The translations under genes were made by a program, and so were the position numbers. A model generated the notes under the pieces. It did no database searches, was not told the DNA's origin, and saw only the letters and a program-made list of their open reading frames with translations. A stretch of 64,000 nt of DNA from Burkholderiales bacterium. GTDB lineage: Bacteria; Pseudomonadota; Gammaproteobacteria; Burkholderiales; Burkholderiaceae_D. Position 1 is the first letter of the stretch. The number at the start of each line of letters is the position of its first letter. The stretch covers positions 1 to 64,000 of the forward strand of contig JACPWS010000046.1 in NCBI GenBank assembly GCA_016196925.1. The letters are read 5' to 3'. This document shows positions 17,679 to 25,942 of this stretch, piece after piece.

Positions 17679-18047
17679 ATGCGTCATTATGAAATCGTAT
17701 TTATCGTACATCCCGATCAGAGCGAGCAAGTGCCTGCAATGATTGAACGTTACAAGGCTAGCGTCGTAGCCCGTGGCGGTCAGGTTCATCGCGTGGAAGA
17801 CTGGGGTCGTCGCCAACTGGCTTACATGATCCAGAAGCTGGCAAAAGCGCACTATGTTTGCATGAACATCGAGTGCGACGCAGAAACTCTGCTCGAACTG
17901 GAAACCGCATTCAAATTCAATGATGCTGTTCTGCGTCACCTGACAGTCAAAATGAAAAAAGCTGAAACAACTCCATCTCCAATGATGAAGGCTGTACAGA
18001 AAGAAGACGCAGCGAAAGCGCAACGCGTCGAAGCACCTGCTGCTTAA
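17679..18047 (+). CDS. rpsF: 30S ribosomal protein S6
   Basis: 122-aa S6, the small-subunit protein that pairs with S18. It starts [26 protein letters not shown] and has the usual [15 protein letters not shown]-like core ([16 protein letters not shown]). The C-terminus has a Lys/Ala-rich tail. Shine-Dalgarno AAGGAG is 7 nt ahead of the ATG. First gene of the rpsF-priB-rpsR-rplI operon. Confidence 0.98.
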   Translation: MRHYEIVFIVHPDQSEQVPAMIERYKASVVARGGQVHRVEDWGRRQLAYMIQKLAKAHYVCMNIECDAETLLELETAFKFNDAVLRHLTVKMKKAETTPSPMMKAVQKEDAAKAQRVEAPAA

Positions 18048-18091
18048 TTCAGCATATTCATTTGATTTGACAGAGGTCGTGTAAAGAGACA

Positions 18092-18391
18092 GTGAACCAG
18101 CTTAAAGTTGTCGCCCGTATCGTGGAAAAAACGGCATTGCGTTATACGCCGGCAGGTATCCCGATCGCATCAGCTACCCTGATGCATAGTTCGCAGCAAC
18201 AGCAGGCCAGTACGCAACGTCAGGTGGAGTTTGAAATTGCGGCAATCGCCGCAGGTGAAATTTCAAAACGCTTCATGGATATAGCGCTGGATGTAGAGAT
18301 GGAATTCACTGGTTTTTTGGCACGCAAAAATCGCAACAGCAAAAGTCTCGTTTTTCACATCACGGAATTCGGGGCATCTTTACTAGATTAG
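18092..18391 (+). CDS. priB: Primosomal replication protein N (PriB)
   Basis: 99-aa OB-fold single-stranded DNA-binding protein that helps PriA restart stalled forks. GTG start at 18092 with AAAGAG upstream. The sequence NQLKVVARIVEKTALRYTPAG and the later EFEIAAIAAGEISK are typical of beta-proteobacterial PriB. It is placed between rpsF and rpsR, as usual in this group. Confidence 0.93.
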   Translation: MNQLKVVARIVEKTALRYTPAGIPIASATLMHSSQQQQASTQRQVEFEIAAIAAGEISKRFMDIALDVEMEFTGFLARKNRNSKSLVFHITEFGASLLD

Positions 18392-18400
18392 GAGCCTAAA

Positions 18401-18685
18401 ATGGCATTCGGTAAAAAATTTGATAAAAGCAAACTGAAGCAAAAGCGTCAGCAACAAAACCCGCTGTTCAAGCGCAAGAAATTCTGCCGCTTCACAGCCG
18501 CACATGTAGAAAAAGTTGATTACAAAGATATCGACACACTGAAAGACTTCGTGCAAGAAAACGGCAAAATTATGCCAGCACGTCTGACAGGCACTAAGGC
18601 TTTGTATCAGCGTCAGGTTGATACAGCGATCAAGCGCGCACGTTATCTCGCGTTGCTGCCATACACTGATCTGCACACAGCGTAA
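18401..18685 (+). CDS. rpsR: 30S ribosomal protein S18
   Basis: 94 aa, somewhat longer than E. coli S18 because of a basic N-terminal extension ([20 protein letters not shown]). The core [24 protein letters not shown] and the C-terminal [11 protein letters not shown] are canonical. It binds S6 in the platform of the small subunit. Confidence 0.97.
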   Translation: MAFGKKFDKSKLKQKRQQQNPLFKRKKFCRFTAAHVEKVDYKDIDTLKDFVQENGKIMPARLTGTKALYQRQVDTAIKRARYLALLPYTDLHTA

Positions 18686-18712
18686 TTGACGACAAGGTAC
18701 TAGGAGAAAAAT

Positions 18713-19165
18713 ATGCAAGTTATTCTGATGGATAAAGTCGTTAATCTCGGCAATCTGGGTGATGTTGTTCGTGTAAAAGACGGCTATGCACGTAACTTTT
18801 TGATTCCGCAGCGCATGGCTCGCCGCGCTACTACAGCCGCTGTAGCCGAATTCGAAGCGAAGCGTGCCGAGTTGGAAAAAGCCGCCGCTGAGAAGCTGGC
18901 GGCAGCACAAGCTCAGGGCGAGAAATTGTCTGGCTTGACTGTGCAAATCGCGCAAAAGGCCGGCGTAGATGGCCGTCTGTTTGGTTCTGTCACCAACTCC
19001 GACGTCGCTGAGGCGCTGACTAAGCAAGGTTTTGCGGTTGAAAAAGCGCAGATTCGTTTGCCGCAAGGTCCGTTGAAGATTGTTGGCGACCATGCTGTGT
19101 CCGTTGCTCTGCATACCGACGTAGTTGTTGATGTGACTGTTGCAGTATTGGGCGAACACGCTTAA
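18713..19165 (+). CDS. rplI: 50S ribosomal protein L9
   Basis: 150-aa L9 with N-terminal 23S rRNA-binding domain ([30 protein letters not shown]), a long central helix rich in Ala/Glu/Lys, and a C-terminal domain ([16 protein letters not shown]). Last gene of the operon; a terminator follows 20 bp later. Confidence 0.98.
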   Translation: MQVILMDKVVNLGNLGDVVRVKDGYARNFLIPQRMARRATTAAVAEFEAKRAELEKAAAEKLAAAQAQGEKLSGLTVQIAQKAGVDGRLFGSVTNSDVAEALTKQGFAVEKAQIRLPQGPLKIVGDHAVSVALHTDVVVDVTVAVLGEHA

Positions 19166-19184
19166 TACGTAGCTGATAAGCTGC

Positions 19185-19213
19185 AAAAAAAGCCGGGGTT
19201 TCCCGGCTTTTTT
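19185..19213 (+). terminator. Terminator of the rpsF operon
   Basis: AAAAAAGCCGGG pairs with CCCGGCTTTTTT around a short G/T loop, just after rplI. Confidence 0.92.
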
Positions 19214-19322
19214 ATTGAATATGATAAATAACTTCCCTTTTTATTTGCCTTTGTTGTTTGCGTTAAACAACCGGCATGCGCTGCATGCTTGCGGTGTTTG
19301 GGAATCAAAATAAGCAGGTATA

Positions 19323-20720
19323 ATGCGCGCCATGAAAGCTGCTCCCGATCCTCAACTCGATTCCATTCGCGTCCCTCCGCACTCCATAGAAGCAGAGCAG
19401 TCTGTGCTCGGCGGATTGTTATTGGATAATGCGGCCTGGGACCGTATTGCCGACTTTATCGGTGAAGAGGATTTCTATCGCTATGACCATCGCATTATTT
19501 TTCAATGCATGGTCAAGCTCATCAATTCCTCCAGGCCCGCCGACGTGATCACCGTCTATGAAGCATTGACCGGTCTTGGCAAGGCTGACGATGCCGGAGG
19601 GCTGACTTACCTGAATGCGCTCGCGCAAAATACGCCATCTGCCGCGAATATCCGTCGGTATGCAGAGATTGTGCGTGACCGCGGCGTTTTACGTAAATTG
19701 ATTACGGTTTCCGATGAGATCGCCGGCAATGCTTTCAATCCGCAAGGTAAAGAAGTGAAGCAAATGCTGGATGAGGCAGAGTCCAAGATATTCGCCATCG
19801 CGGAAGAGGGGGCCCGGGGGGCGCAGGGTTTCCAGGCTATTCAGCCTTTGCTGACGCAGGTTGTAGAGCGTATAGACGAACTATATAACCGCGACAACCA
19901 GAACGACATTACCGGTGTTCCTACCGGTTTTACCGATCTCGACAAGATGACCTCCGGCTTGCAGCCAGGAGATTTGGTGATCGTGGCGGGCCGGCCTTCC
20001 ATGGGTAAGACCGCATTTTCCCTGAATATCGGTGAAAACGTGGCGATCGACAGTGGCTTACCCGTTGCCGTGTTTTCCATGGAGATGGGCGGGGCGCAAT
20101 TGGCGATGCGTATGCTCGGTTCGGTTGGCCGTCTCGATCAAAGCCGCTTAAGGGTTGGCAAGCTTAGCGATGAAGACTGGCCGCGTTTGACGCATGCGAT
20201 TCAGAAGATGAATGAGGCCCAGTTATACATTGATGAAACGCCGGCCCTGAGTTCGATAGAGTTGCGCGCGCGCTCCCGGCGTCTGGCGCGCCAGTGCGGC
20301 AAGCTGGGTTTGATTATCGTCGATTACTTGCAACTGATGTCGGCCAATTCCGCCGGCGAAAACCGCGCGACCGAGATCTCTGAAATTTCGCGTAACCTGA
20401 AAGGTCTGGCCAAGGAATTGAATTGCCCGGTGATCGCCTTGTCGCAGCTGAACCGCTCCTTGGAGCAAAGGCCAAACAAGCGGCCTGTGATGTCGGACTT
20501 GCGCGAATCCGGTGCGATTGAGCAGGATGCCGACGTGATCATGTTTATTTATCGCGACCAGGTTTATAACCCGGATTCCCCGGACAAGGGAACGGCAGAA
20601 ATTATTATCGGCAAACAGCGTAATGGACCGATTGGCAGTGTACGGCTGACCTTTTTGGGCGAATACACCAAGTTCGACACTTATGTCGGTTCCTTGTCTA
20701 TATACGGCGATAACGAGTAA
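19323..20720 (+). CDS. dnaB: Replicative DNA helicase DnaB
   Basis: 465-aa hexameric 5'-3' helicase of the replisome. The N-terminal collar domain starts VPPHSIEAEQSVLGGLLLDN. The RecA-like domain has Walker A GRPSMGKT at 223-230, Walker B LIIVDYLQLM and the SDLRESGAIEQDADVI motif. No intein is present. An internal ATG three codons on is an equally possible start. Located directly after the rpsF operon. Confidence 0.97.
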   Translation: MRAMKAAPDPQLDSIRVPPHSIEAEQSVLGGLLLDNAAWDRIADFIGEEDFYRYDHRIIFQCMVKLINSSRPADVITVYEALTGLGKADDAGGLTYLNALAQNTPSAANIRRYAEIVRDRGVLRKLITVSDEIAGNAFNPQGKEVKQMLDEAESKIFAIAEEGARGAQGFQAIQPLLTQVVERIDELYNRDNQNDITGVPTGFTDLDKMTSGLQPGDLVIVAGRPSMGKTAFSLNIGENVAIDSGLPVAVFSMEMGGAQLAMRMLGSVGRLDQSRLRVGKLSDEDWPRLTHAIQKMNEAQLYIDETPALSSIELRARSRRLARQCGKLGLIIVDYLQLMSANSAGENRATEISEISRNLKGLAKELNCPVIALSQLNRSLEQRPNKRPVMSDLRESGAIEQDADVIMFIYRDQVYNPDSPDKGTAEIIIGKQRNGPIGSVRLTFLGEYTKFDTYVGSLSIYGDNE

Positions 20721-20880
20721 GAGATTTTTGTAGTGAATGTTTGGTAGTGTTTTTTTAATGAAGTTGTAATCAGAAGGCGAGCGAAATAATCTGCACCATG
20801 CTTTCCGGTTTTCGGCAGCCAGACGATCCTTGTAACTGCCGGAGCAATTCTAGAAATTTTCTATTTTCAGTGAGAAAAAA

Positions 20881-21507
20881 ATGTTTGGACGCTTGATGCC
20901 CACCGAGGGCAAATTTTTTGAACTCTTCAACCAGCACGCTGAATTGTGCGTCAAAGGCTCGAAAGAAATGGTTGCCTTGATGACCAATTTCGATGATCTC
21001 GAAAATCGTGTGCATGCGATCGAGGGCATAGAAAAGCAGGCCGATACCGTCACTTACAACACGATAGAGTTGCTGCACAAGACTTTCATTACTCCGCTCG
21101 ATCGCGATGATATCCATAAGCTGATTACGCGTATGGATGACATCCTGGATTTGCTGGAAGACGCGGCACAAACCATCTCCTTGTATGACATCCGCGAAAT
21201 CACGCCGGAAGCCAAGCGTCTGGCCGAGCTGTGTCTGTCCTGTTCCGAACGTGTGATGGCAGCCGTGGCCCTGCTGCATAACATGAAGAACTCGCGCCAG
21301 ATTTTGTCGATTTGCGAGGAAATCGACAGGTTCGAATCTGATGCCGACCATGTAATGCGTGCCGCCATGTCAAAATTGTTCCGCGACGAGCCGGATGTGC
21401 GCAATCTGATCAAATTGAAAGCGATTTACGAAATTCTGGAAACAGTGACGGATCGTTGCGAAGATGTGGCAAATATTATTGAAGGCATCATCGTCGAAAA
21501 CGCCTGA
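20881..21507 (+). CDS. DUF47/PhoU-like Pit accessory protein
   Basis: 208-aa all-helical protein of the DUF47 family, distantly related to PhoU. It has the two half-repeats of the family, including FDDLENRVHAIEGIEKQADTV and ICEEIDRFESDADHVMRAAM, whose acidic E-x-x-x-D positions bind metal clusters in PhoU relatives. Encoded 128 bp upstream of pit, the usual partner. It is thought to modulate phosphate uptake by the Pit transporter. Confidence 0.9.
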   Translation: MFGRLMPTEGKFFELFNQHAELCVKGSKEMVALMTNFDDLENRVHAIEGIEKQADTVTYNTIELLHKTFITPLDRDDIHKLITRMDDILDLLEDAAQTISLYDIREITPEAKRLAELCLSCSERVMAAVALLHNMKNSRQILSICEEIDRFESDADHVMRAAMSKLFRDEPDVRNLIKLKAIYEILETVTDRCEDVANIIEGIIVENA

Positions 21508-21635
21508 TCGCCGAGCTGATGCGATGCCGGTTGTTTGTACAGGATGTTGTGCAGGCACCGGCGGATATCCCGCCTTTTCCTGATCTGTCAACTTAGCTCC
21601 CGCGATCCGGGAGCATGTAAACTAGAGTAAATCCC

Positions 21636-22643
21636 ATGCACACCCTCCAAATCAGCATTTATGTCATGGCCATGTTAGTCGCGCTGGCATTGCTATTTGA
21701 TTTCATGAACGGCTTCCATGATGCCGCCAATGCGATTGCCACCGTGGTTTCCACTGGCGTATTGAAGCCGCAAACGGCAGTCGCCATGGCGGCACTGTTC
21801 AACGTTATTGCGATTTTTTTCTTTCAGTTGAAAGTTGCCTCCACAGTCGGCAAGGGCACAATAGAGCCGGCGATCATCGATCATTACGTAGTATTCGGTG
21901 CACTGATCGGGGCAATTTTCTGGAACCTTGTTACCTGGTATTTTGGCATTCCTTCCTCTTCCTCCCATGCCTTGATCGGCGGGTTGGTTGGCGCGGCGGT
22001 GGCCAAGGCCGGAACTGGCGCCCTGATTTCCAAGGGCCTGGGTATGACGATCTTGTTTATCGTGCTTTCGCCCTTGTTAGGGTTCATACTCGGTTCGTTG
22101 ATGATGTTGCTGGTTTCCTGGCTGTTTGTAAAATCGACACCGATGAGGGTGGATAAGTGGTTCCGCCGTCTGCAACTGATTTCAGCCTCCATGTACAGCC
22201 TGGGGCATGGCGGCAACGATGCGCAAAAAACCATGGGGATAATCTGGATGCTGTTGATTGCCGGCGGTTACACCAGCGGCGCGGATCCGCTGCCTTGGTG
22301 GGTTATCCTGTGCTGCTATACCGCGATTGGCCTCGGTACGTTGTTCGGTGGCTGGCGTATCGTCAAAACTATGGGGCAAAAAATTACCAAGCTTAAGCCG
22401 GTAGGCGGTTTTTGCGCAGAAACAGGCGGAGCGATCACGCTGTTTATTGCTACCGCACTCGGGGTTCCGGTCTCGACTACGCACACCATTACCGGCGCGA
22501 TTGTCGGTGTCGGTTCGGCACAGAAAATGTCGGCGGTGCGCTGGGGTGTCGCCGGCAATATCGTCTGGGCCTGGTTCCTGACGATTCCCGCTTCGGCGTT
22601 CGTCGCCGCGATAGCCTGGTGGATAGGTAAACAAATTTTGTAA
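21636..22643 (+). CDS. pit: Low-affinity inorganic phosphate transporter (Pit family)
   Basis: 335-aa polytopic inner-membrane symporter. Both PiT signature repeats are seen: N-terminal LALLFDFMNGFHDAANAIATVVSTGVL and C-terminal GGAITLFIATALGVPVSTTHTITGAIVGVG. About ten hydrophobic segments. It is likely co-expressed with the DUF47 gene. No PHO box was recognised upstream. Confidence 0.95.
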   Translation: MHTLQISIYVMAMLVALALLFDFMNGFHDAANAIATVVSTGVLKPQTAVAMAALFNVIAIFFFQLKVASTVGKGTIEPAIIDHYVVFGALIGAIFWNLVTWYFGIPSSSSHALIGGLVGAAVAKAGTGALISKGLGMTILFIVLSPLLGFILGSLMMLLVSWLFVKSTPMRVDKWFRRLQLISASMYSLGHGGNDAQKTMGIIWMLLIAGGYTSGADPLPWWVILCCYTAIGLGTLFGGWRIVKTMGQKITKLKPVGGFCAETGGAITLFIATALGVPVSTTHTITGAIVGVGSAQKMSAVRWGVAGNIVWAWFLTIPASAFVAAIAWWIGKQIL

Positions 22644-22673
22644 TTTATTTTGTGTAATAAACACATCTGTGAA

Positions 22674-22703
22674 AAAAACGCCCTCGGTTTTGAGGGCGTT
22701 TTT
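22674..22703. terminator. Bidirectional terminator between pit and the zincin gene
   Basis: AAAAACGCCCTC (22674-22685) pairs perfectly with GAGGGCGTTTTT (22692-22703). It lies between two convergent genes and has A and T runs on both sides. Confidence 0.93.
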
Positions 22704-22727
22704 CTATATCCGCCGACTGCTTGCTTT

Positions 22728-23426
22728 TCAGTAGTATCGGAAACCAAGGACTTTTTGCACTTCACCCAAGCAGGCCCGACTGACCTTGGCTAACTCCGCA
22801 TCGGAATCGAGCAGGTGCTGATCCAATTCTATCTTTGCCAATTCAGTTTTGATCATGGGGCGCCACACCGTGTCCAGTTCATTTTCTAACATTTGCTTTA
22901 CCTGCCCCGAGGGGCCGTAGAGCGGCGTACCTGAAAAGCGTTTTGCCATCTCAGTCCGGACGATATGTTCTACCCGGGGCAGGTTCTCCTGATACAGTCG
23001 GACATGATTCATTTCATGTTTTAAGATGACTTTATAAGCGCAACTATCGGGTTGAAATTCTTTACCTATGTACACATGGATCGGGGCATATTCAATATTG
23101 ATTTCTATGCGTGGCGCAAAACATTCCCCGCCGGTTTCTTTGTCTTGCCATAGGTGACCATCAAAATCGACTTTGGTCGTTGATTGCATAGCAGTCAGGC
23201 CAATTACGTAGTCGCCGGCGCGGGAACTCATGCTCATCGTGTTTAAGGCGCGACTCCCGACTTTGTTGTTGATCACAAATCCTGCTTGCCTGGATTTGAT
23301 GATGGCTTCCGTTTTATAAGCTTGTCCTGCGCAGCGATGTAAAAATGTTGCGTTTTTGCGAGCGGAAGCAGGTGCTGTTATACCTGTAAGCAGAAGCCAG
23401 GCAAAGACTGCGCTGAATTTGAGCAT
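22728..23426 (-). CDS. Secreted protein with an HExxH zinc-binding motif
   Basis: 232 aa. A cleavable signal peptide is clear (FSAVFAWLLLTGITAPASA, cut near residue 22). The sequence KHEMNHVRLYQ puts HExxH at 137-141, so it is a candidate zinc metallopeptidase of the periplasm or cell surface. Four Cys (32, 102, 129 and one near 217) could form disulfides. I do not recognise the family; the third metal ligand is not obvious, possibly a downstream Glu in the ENELDTVW helix. It is convergent with pit and 50 bp downstream of the LytTR regulator on the same strand. Confidence 0.6.
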   Translation of the reverse strand: MLKFSAVFAWLLLTGITAPASARKNATFLHRCAGQAYKTEAIIKSRQAGFVINNKVGSRALNTMSMSSRAGDYVIGLTAMQSTTKVDFDGHLWQDKETGGECFAPRIEINIEYAPIHVYIGKEFQPDSCAYKVILKHEMNHVRLYQENLPRVEHIVRTEMAKRFSGTPLYGPSGQVKQMLENELDTVWRPMIKTELAKIELDQHLLDSDAELAKVSRACLGEVQKVLGFRYY

Positions 23427-23479
23427 ATGCGCCTCCCGGGAGTACGTGAGTGCTTTGCTGTCTTCAATCAGGTGTGAGA

Positions 23480-24238
23480 TTACATCTGCTTGAACAAATG
23501 CACGAAGCTGCGGCTGACTTCCAATTTTTCAGTCAGGCCCTTGACCTGCACCAGGTGGCGGCCGCGCAGGTCGCGTACCACGCCGGAAATTGCCTTGGCA
23601 TTGACTAAGGTAGAACGATGAATTTGCCAGAATAAGGCCGGGTCCAGCTCTTCGGCCAGATCGCGCACCGGTTTGCGGATGAGCGCCTCATAGGACGCGG
23701 TCTGAACCCTGGTGTATTTTTCATCCGACTGGAAAAATAGAATCTCTTCGACCGGGATCAAACGCAGTTCCTGGCCTATGGATGCCTGTATCCATTGCAG
23801 AAAAATGGGTTTGGCGGCGATGCCCATCTGTTTCGCCAGTTGCGACAGCAAGCTGCTCATGTCGTTCGGTTGGCTCTGGCTGGACAGGCGTGTTTTGAGT
23901 CGCTCTACGGTGCGGGTCAGGCGCTCGACGTCGGCCGGTTTTAACACATAATCGACGGCGCCATGATCGAAGGCCTGGATGGCGTATTGGTCATAGGCAG
24001 TGATGAATACGATATGCGCCATGTCGCCGATTTCTTTCGCCGCTTCCAGTCCGGTCTTGACCGGCATGCGGATATCGAGGAAGACCAGGTCCGGCTTGTG
24101 TTGCATTACCAGTTGGATAGCCTCATCGCCATTCTTGGCTTCGTCGAGTATCTGTAATTCCGGCCAGACCTGTTCCAGGCGCGACTTTAACTGGTCGCGC
24201 ATTAATCTTTCATCATCGGCAAGAATTGCGGTTGGCAT
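23480..24238 (-). CDS. LytTR-family response regulator
   Basis: 252 aa. The N-terminal receiver domain has the acidic pair D8-D9 and phosphoacceptor D55 in LVFLDIRMP. A linker follows, and a C-terminal LytTR DNA-binding domain (about 150-250, with VEEILFFQSDEKYTRV and SLFWQIHRSTLVNA-like text). The ATG at 24238 is the natural start; a longer frame from 24286 would run into the kinase gene. It begins 8 nt after the kinase stop, so the pair is translationally coupled. Confidence 0.92.
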   Translation of the reverse strand: MPTAILADDERLMRDQLKSRLEQVWPELQILDEAKNGDEAIQLVMQHKPDLVFLDIRMPVKTGLEAAKEIGDMAHIVFITAYDQYAIQAFDHGAVDYVLKPADVERLTRTVERLKTRLSSQSQPNDMSSLLSQLAKQMGIAAKPIFLQWIQASIGQELRLIPVEEILFFQSDEKYTRVQTASYEALIRKPVRDLAEELDPALFWQIHRSTLVNAKAISGVVRDLRGRHLVQVKGLTEKLEVSRSFVHLFKQM

Positions 24239-24246
24239 GGTTGTAA

Positions 24247-25569
24247 TTAATTGGCTAATTCGTAAGGGATTTCTATAGTAACGCAAACGCCGCTTGGTTG
24301 ATTGGGCGCAATGATCATTTGCGCTTTTTCTTTGTATAAAAGCTTCAGGCGCTCGCGGATATTTTGCAAGCCCAGCCCGGTGCCATTGCTGGGCATCGCG
24401 CCGAAGCCCAGGCCATTGTCGCTGACGGTGACACGCAATTTGTTATGCGCGACCTCGGCGCGGAACTGGATGGTGCCGCCTTCTGCCTTGCACTCCAGTC
24501 CGTGTTTGATCGCATTTTCTACCAGCGATTGCAACATCATGGGCGGGAATGAGGCACTGCGCAGGCCTTCAGGCATGATGAAGTCGACTTCCAGTCTTTC
24601 TTCCATGCGCATCTTGAGTAAGTCCAGATAAGATTTGATCATGTCGGCTTCGCGACCCAGATTAGTGGTGGAGGCATTCTCTCGCATCTGCGGCAACACC
24701 GCACGCAAATACCCGATCAGGCTGCGCTGCATGGCCGCTGCCCGCGGCGGGTCGGTTTCTATCAGATGCTCAACCGAGGCCAGCGTATTGAACAGAAAGT
24801 GCGGTTCTACCTGCGCCTGCATCATTTGCATTTGCGCTTCGCTGACCTGGCGCAACAAGGATTCACGCTCGGCTGCGATGCAGGCTTCTTTGGCTTTTTC
24901 TTCCGCTCTTACTTTGCCGCCCATCAGCGCTTTCATGCCAAATAATCCGAACACGGCCAGCATGACGAAGTTGACAAACCATTTCGAGGAAGAACTCTTG
25001 TAGCTGCGGACTTCTTCATCGGCCGCATCGGCCACGGCGCTGTTGATATCGTCGCTGAGTTCTTTTGCGACCTCTGGCGGCAACTTGATGTGGATATCGT
25101 CCTGATCGGAAAGCGCCGGGGTGGCCGGGATTTCTGGCGTTTTAGGCGCGCCCGATATGGCGGGCGGTTGCGGCGGCATGGCGTTGGCGTCGCTGCTGAT
25201 ATCGCCCTCTTTTTTAATCCGGATACCGTTTTCATCGATCTCGATTTGCTTGCCTTTGCTGCCGGTATTATTTTTGTGGATACGAATGCCGGTGTTGTCT
25301 ATTTCTATATTGGTCTCGTTGTCCGTCGCATGCGCCGATTTTTTGGCCTTTTTTGCGGAGTTGTTCTTGGTGATGACGACGTTTTCTTCCGAAGTGAACA
25401 GTGTGTCTTGCAGGATCGCGCCTGCCGCCATGGTCAATATGGCGAACAGGAAAAACTTCCACCAGGACAACTTCGTTACCCAGGCAGCGGTTTGATCAAA
25501 ACTCTTGCTCAGCCAGCGCATAAAATGGGCGGCGAGTTCTTTGAGCGTTTGCAGTGTGTCGGGATTCAT
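24247..25569 (-). CDS. LytS-like sensor histidine kinase with repeat-bearing sensor domain
   Basis: 440 aa. Two transmembrane helices (about 37-54 and 198-216) bracket an extracytoplasmic loop of about 140 residues. The loop holds two copies of IEID-x-x-GIRI (88-97 and 109-118) and a Pro-rich stretch before a third, weaker IHIK strand. The cytoplasmic part has the His_kinase signature VEPHFLFNTLASVEHLIE (His257) and an HATPase domain with ENAIKHGLE and NGTGLGLQNIRERL. Coupled to the LytTR regulator. The signal sensed is unknown; the loop does not look like a known ligand domain. Confidence 0.88.
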   Translation of the reverse strand: MNPDTLQTLKELAAHFMRWLSKSFDQTAAWVTKLSWWKFFLFAILTMAAGAILQDTLFTSEENVVITKNNSAKKAKKSAHATDNETNIEIDNTGIRIHKNNTGSKGKQIEIDENGIRIKKEGDISSDANAMPPQPPAISGAPKTPEIPATPALSDQDDIHIKLPPEVAKELSDDINSAVADAADEEVRSYKSSSSKWFVNFVMLAVFGLFGMKALMGGKVRAEEKAKEACIAAERESLLRQVSEAQMQMMQAQVEPHFLFNTLASVEHLIETDPPRAAAMQRSLIGYLRAVLPQMRENASTTNLGREADMIKSYLDLLKMRMEERLEVDFIMPEGLRSASFPPMMLQSLVENAIKHGLECKAEGGTIQFRAEVAHNKLRVTVSDNGLGFGAMPSNGTGLGLQNIRERLKLLYKEKAQMIIAPNQPSGVCVTIEIPYELAN

Positions 25570-25796
25570 GATGCATCTCTTTTAACGGGGTTCCAGGCGT
25601 GCAGGACAACGATTGATTAACGTTACTCTCGTTGCTGCGCTCTTTATGACCTTGTAGTCCATGCTGGCACTTTAAGGAAAAGCCCCCGGTTTATCTATCG
25701 CCTTGCGACAGTCTGCAAAATAGGCGGGACAGAATGAAAAAACGCGATTATTGAGTCGGCAAGAAATTAGTTTCATTTTCCTTGTCGCTGTTCTCA

Positions 25797-25820
25797 CCCT
25801 CTCCCGCGAGCGGGAGAGGG
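25797..25820. repeat. REP-like palindrome
   Basis: CCCTCTCCCGC (25797-25807) and GCGGGAGAGGG (25810-25820) are perfect inverted repeats with a 2-bp centre, embedded in TCACCCTCTCCC and CCGGGGTGAGGG. Elements of this wording are found dispersed in many proteobacterial genomes. Confidence 0.6.
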
Positions 25821-25884
25821 CCGGGGTGAGGGGAGTCGGCTCCATCTATTTATTTGCCGACTCTATAACGCCGCCCGACTGCGC

Positions 25885-25930
25885 GGGAAAAAGAACAGGG
25901 CGCTCAAATGGCGCCCGTATGCTTGTTCTT
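25885..25930 (-). terminator. Terminator after the EAL protein gene
   Basis: Read on the minus strand, GGGCGC-CATTTGA-GCGCCC is followed by TGTTCTTTTT. An outer AAGAACA / TGTTCTT pair (25891-25897 with 25924-25930) extends the stem. It lies 13 bp past the stop codon at 25943. Confidence 0.7.
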
Positions 25931-25942
25931 GCGCCGACTAAG

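Larger units (their letters stand above)
25570..25942. other. Gene-free stretch between two divergently unrelated minus-strand genes
   Basis: It holds the promoter region of the kinase gene on the right-hand side of its start, a GC-rich palindrome at 25797-25820, and a terminator-like hairpin for the upstream EAL gene near 25890-25930. A short open frame on the plus strand at 25751-25954 is built over the repeat and does not look like a gene. Confidence 0.6.

Noticed and set aside
20721-20880. PHO box before the DUF47-pit pair
   Set aside because: No CTGTCAT-type direct repeat was found in the gap.
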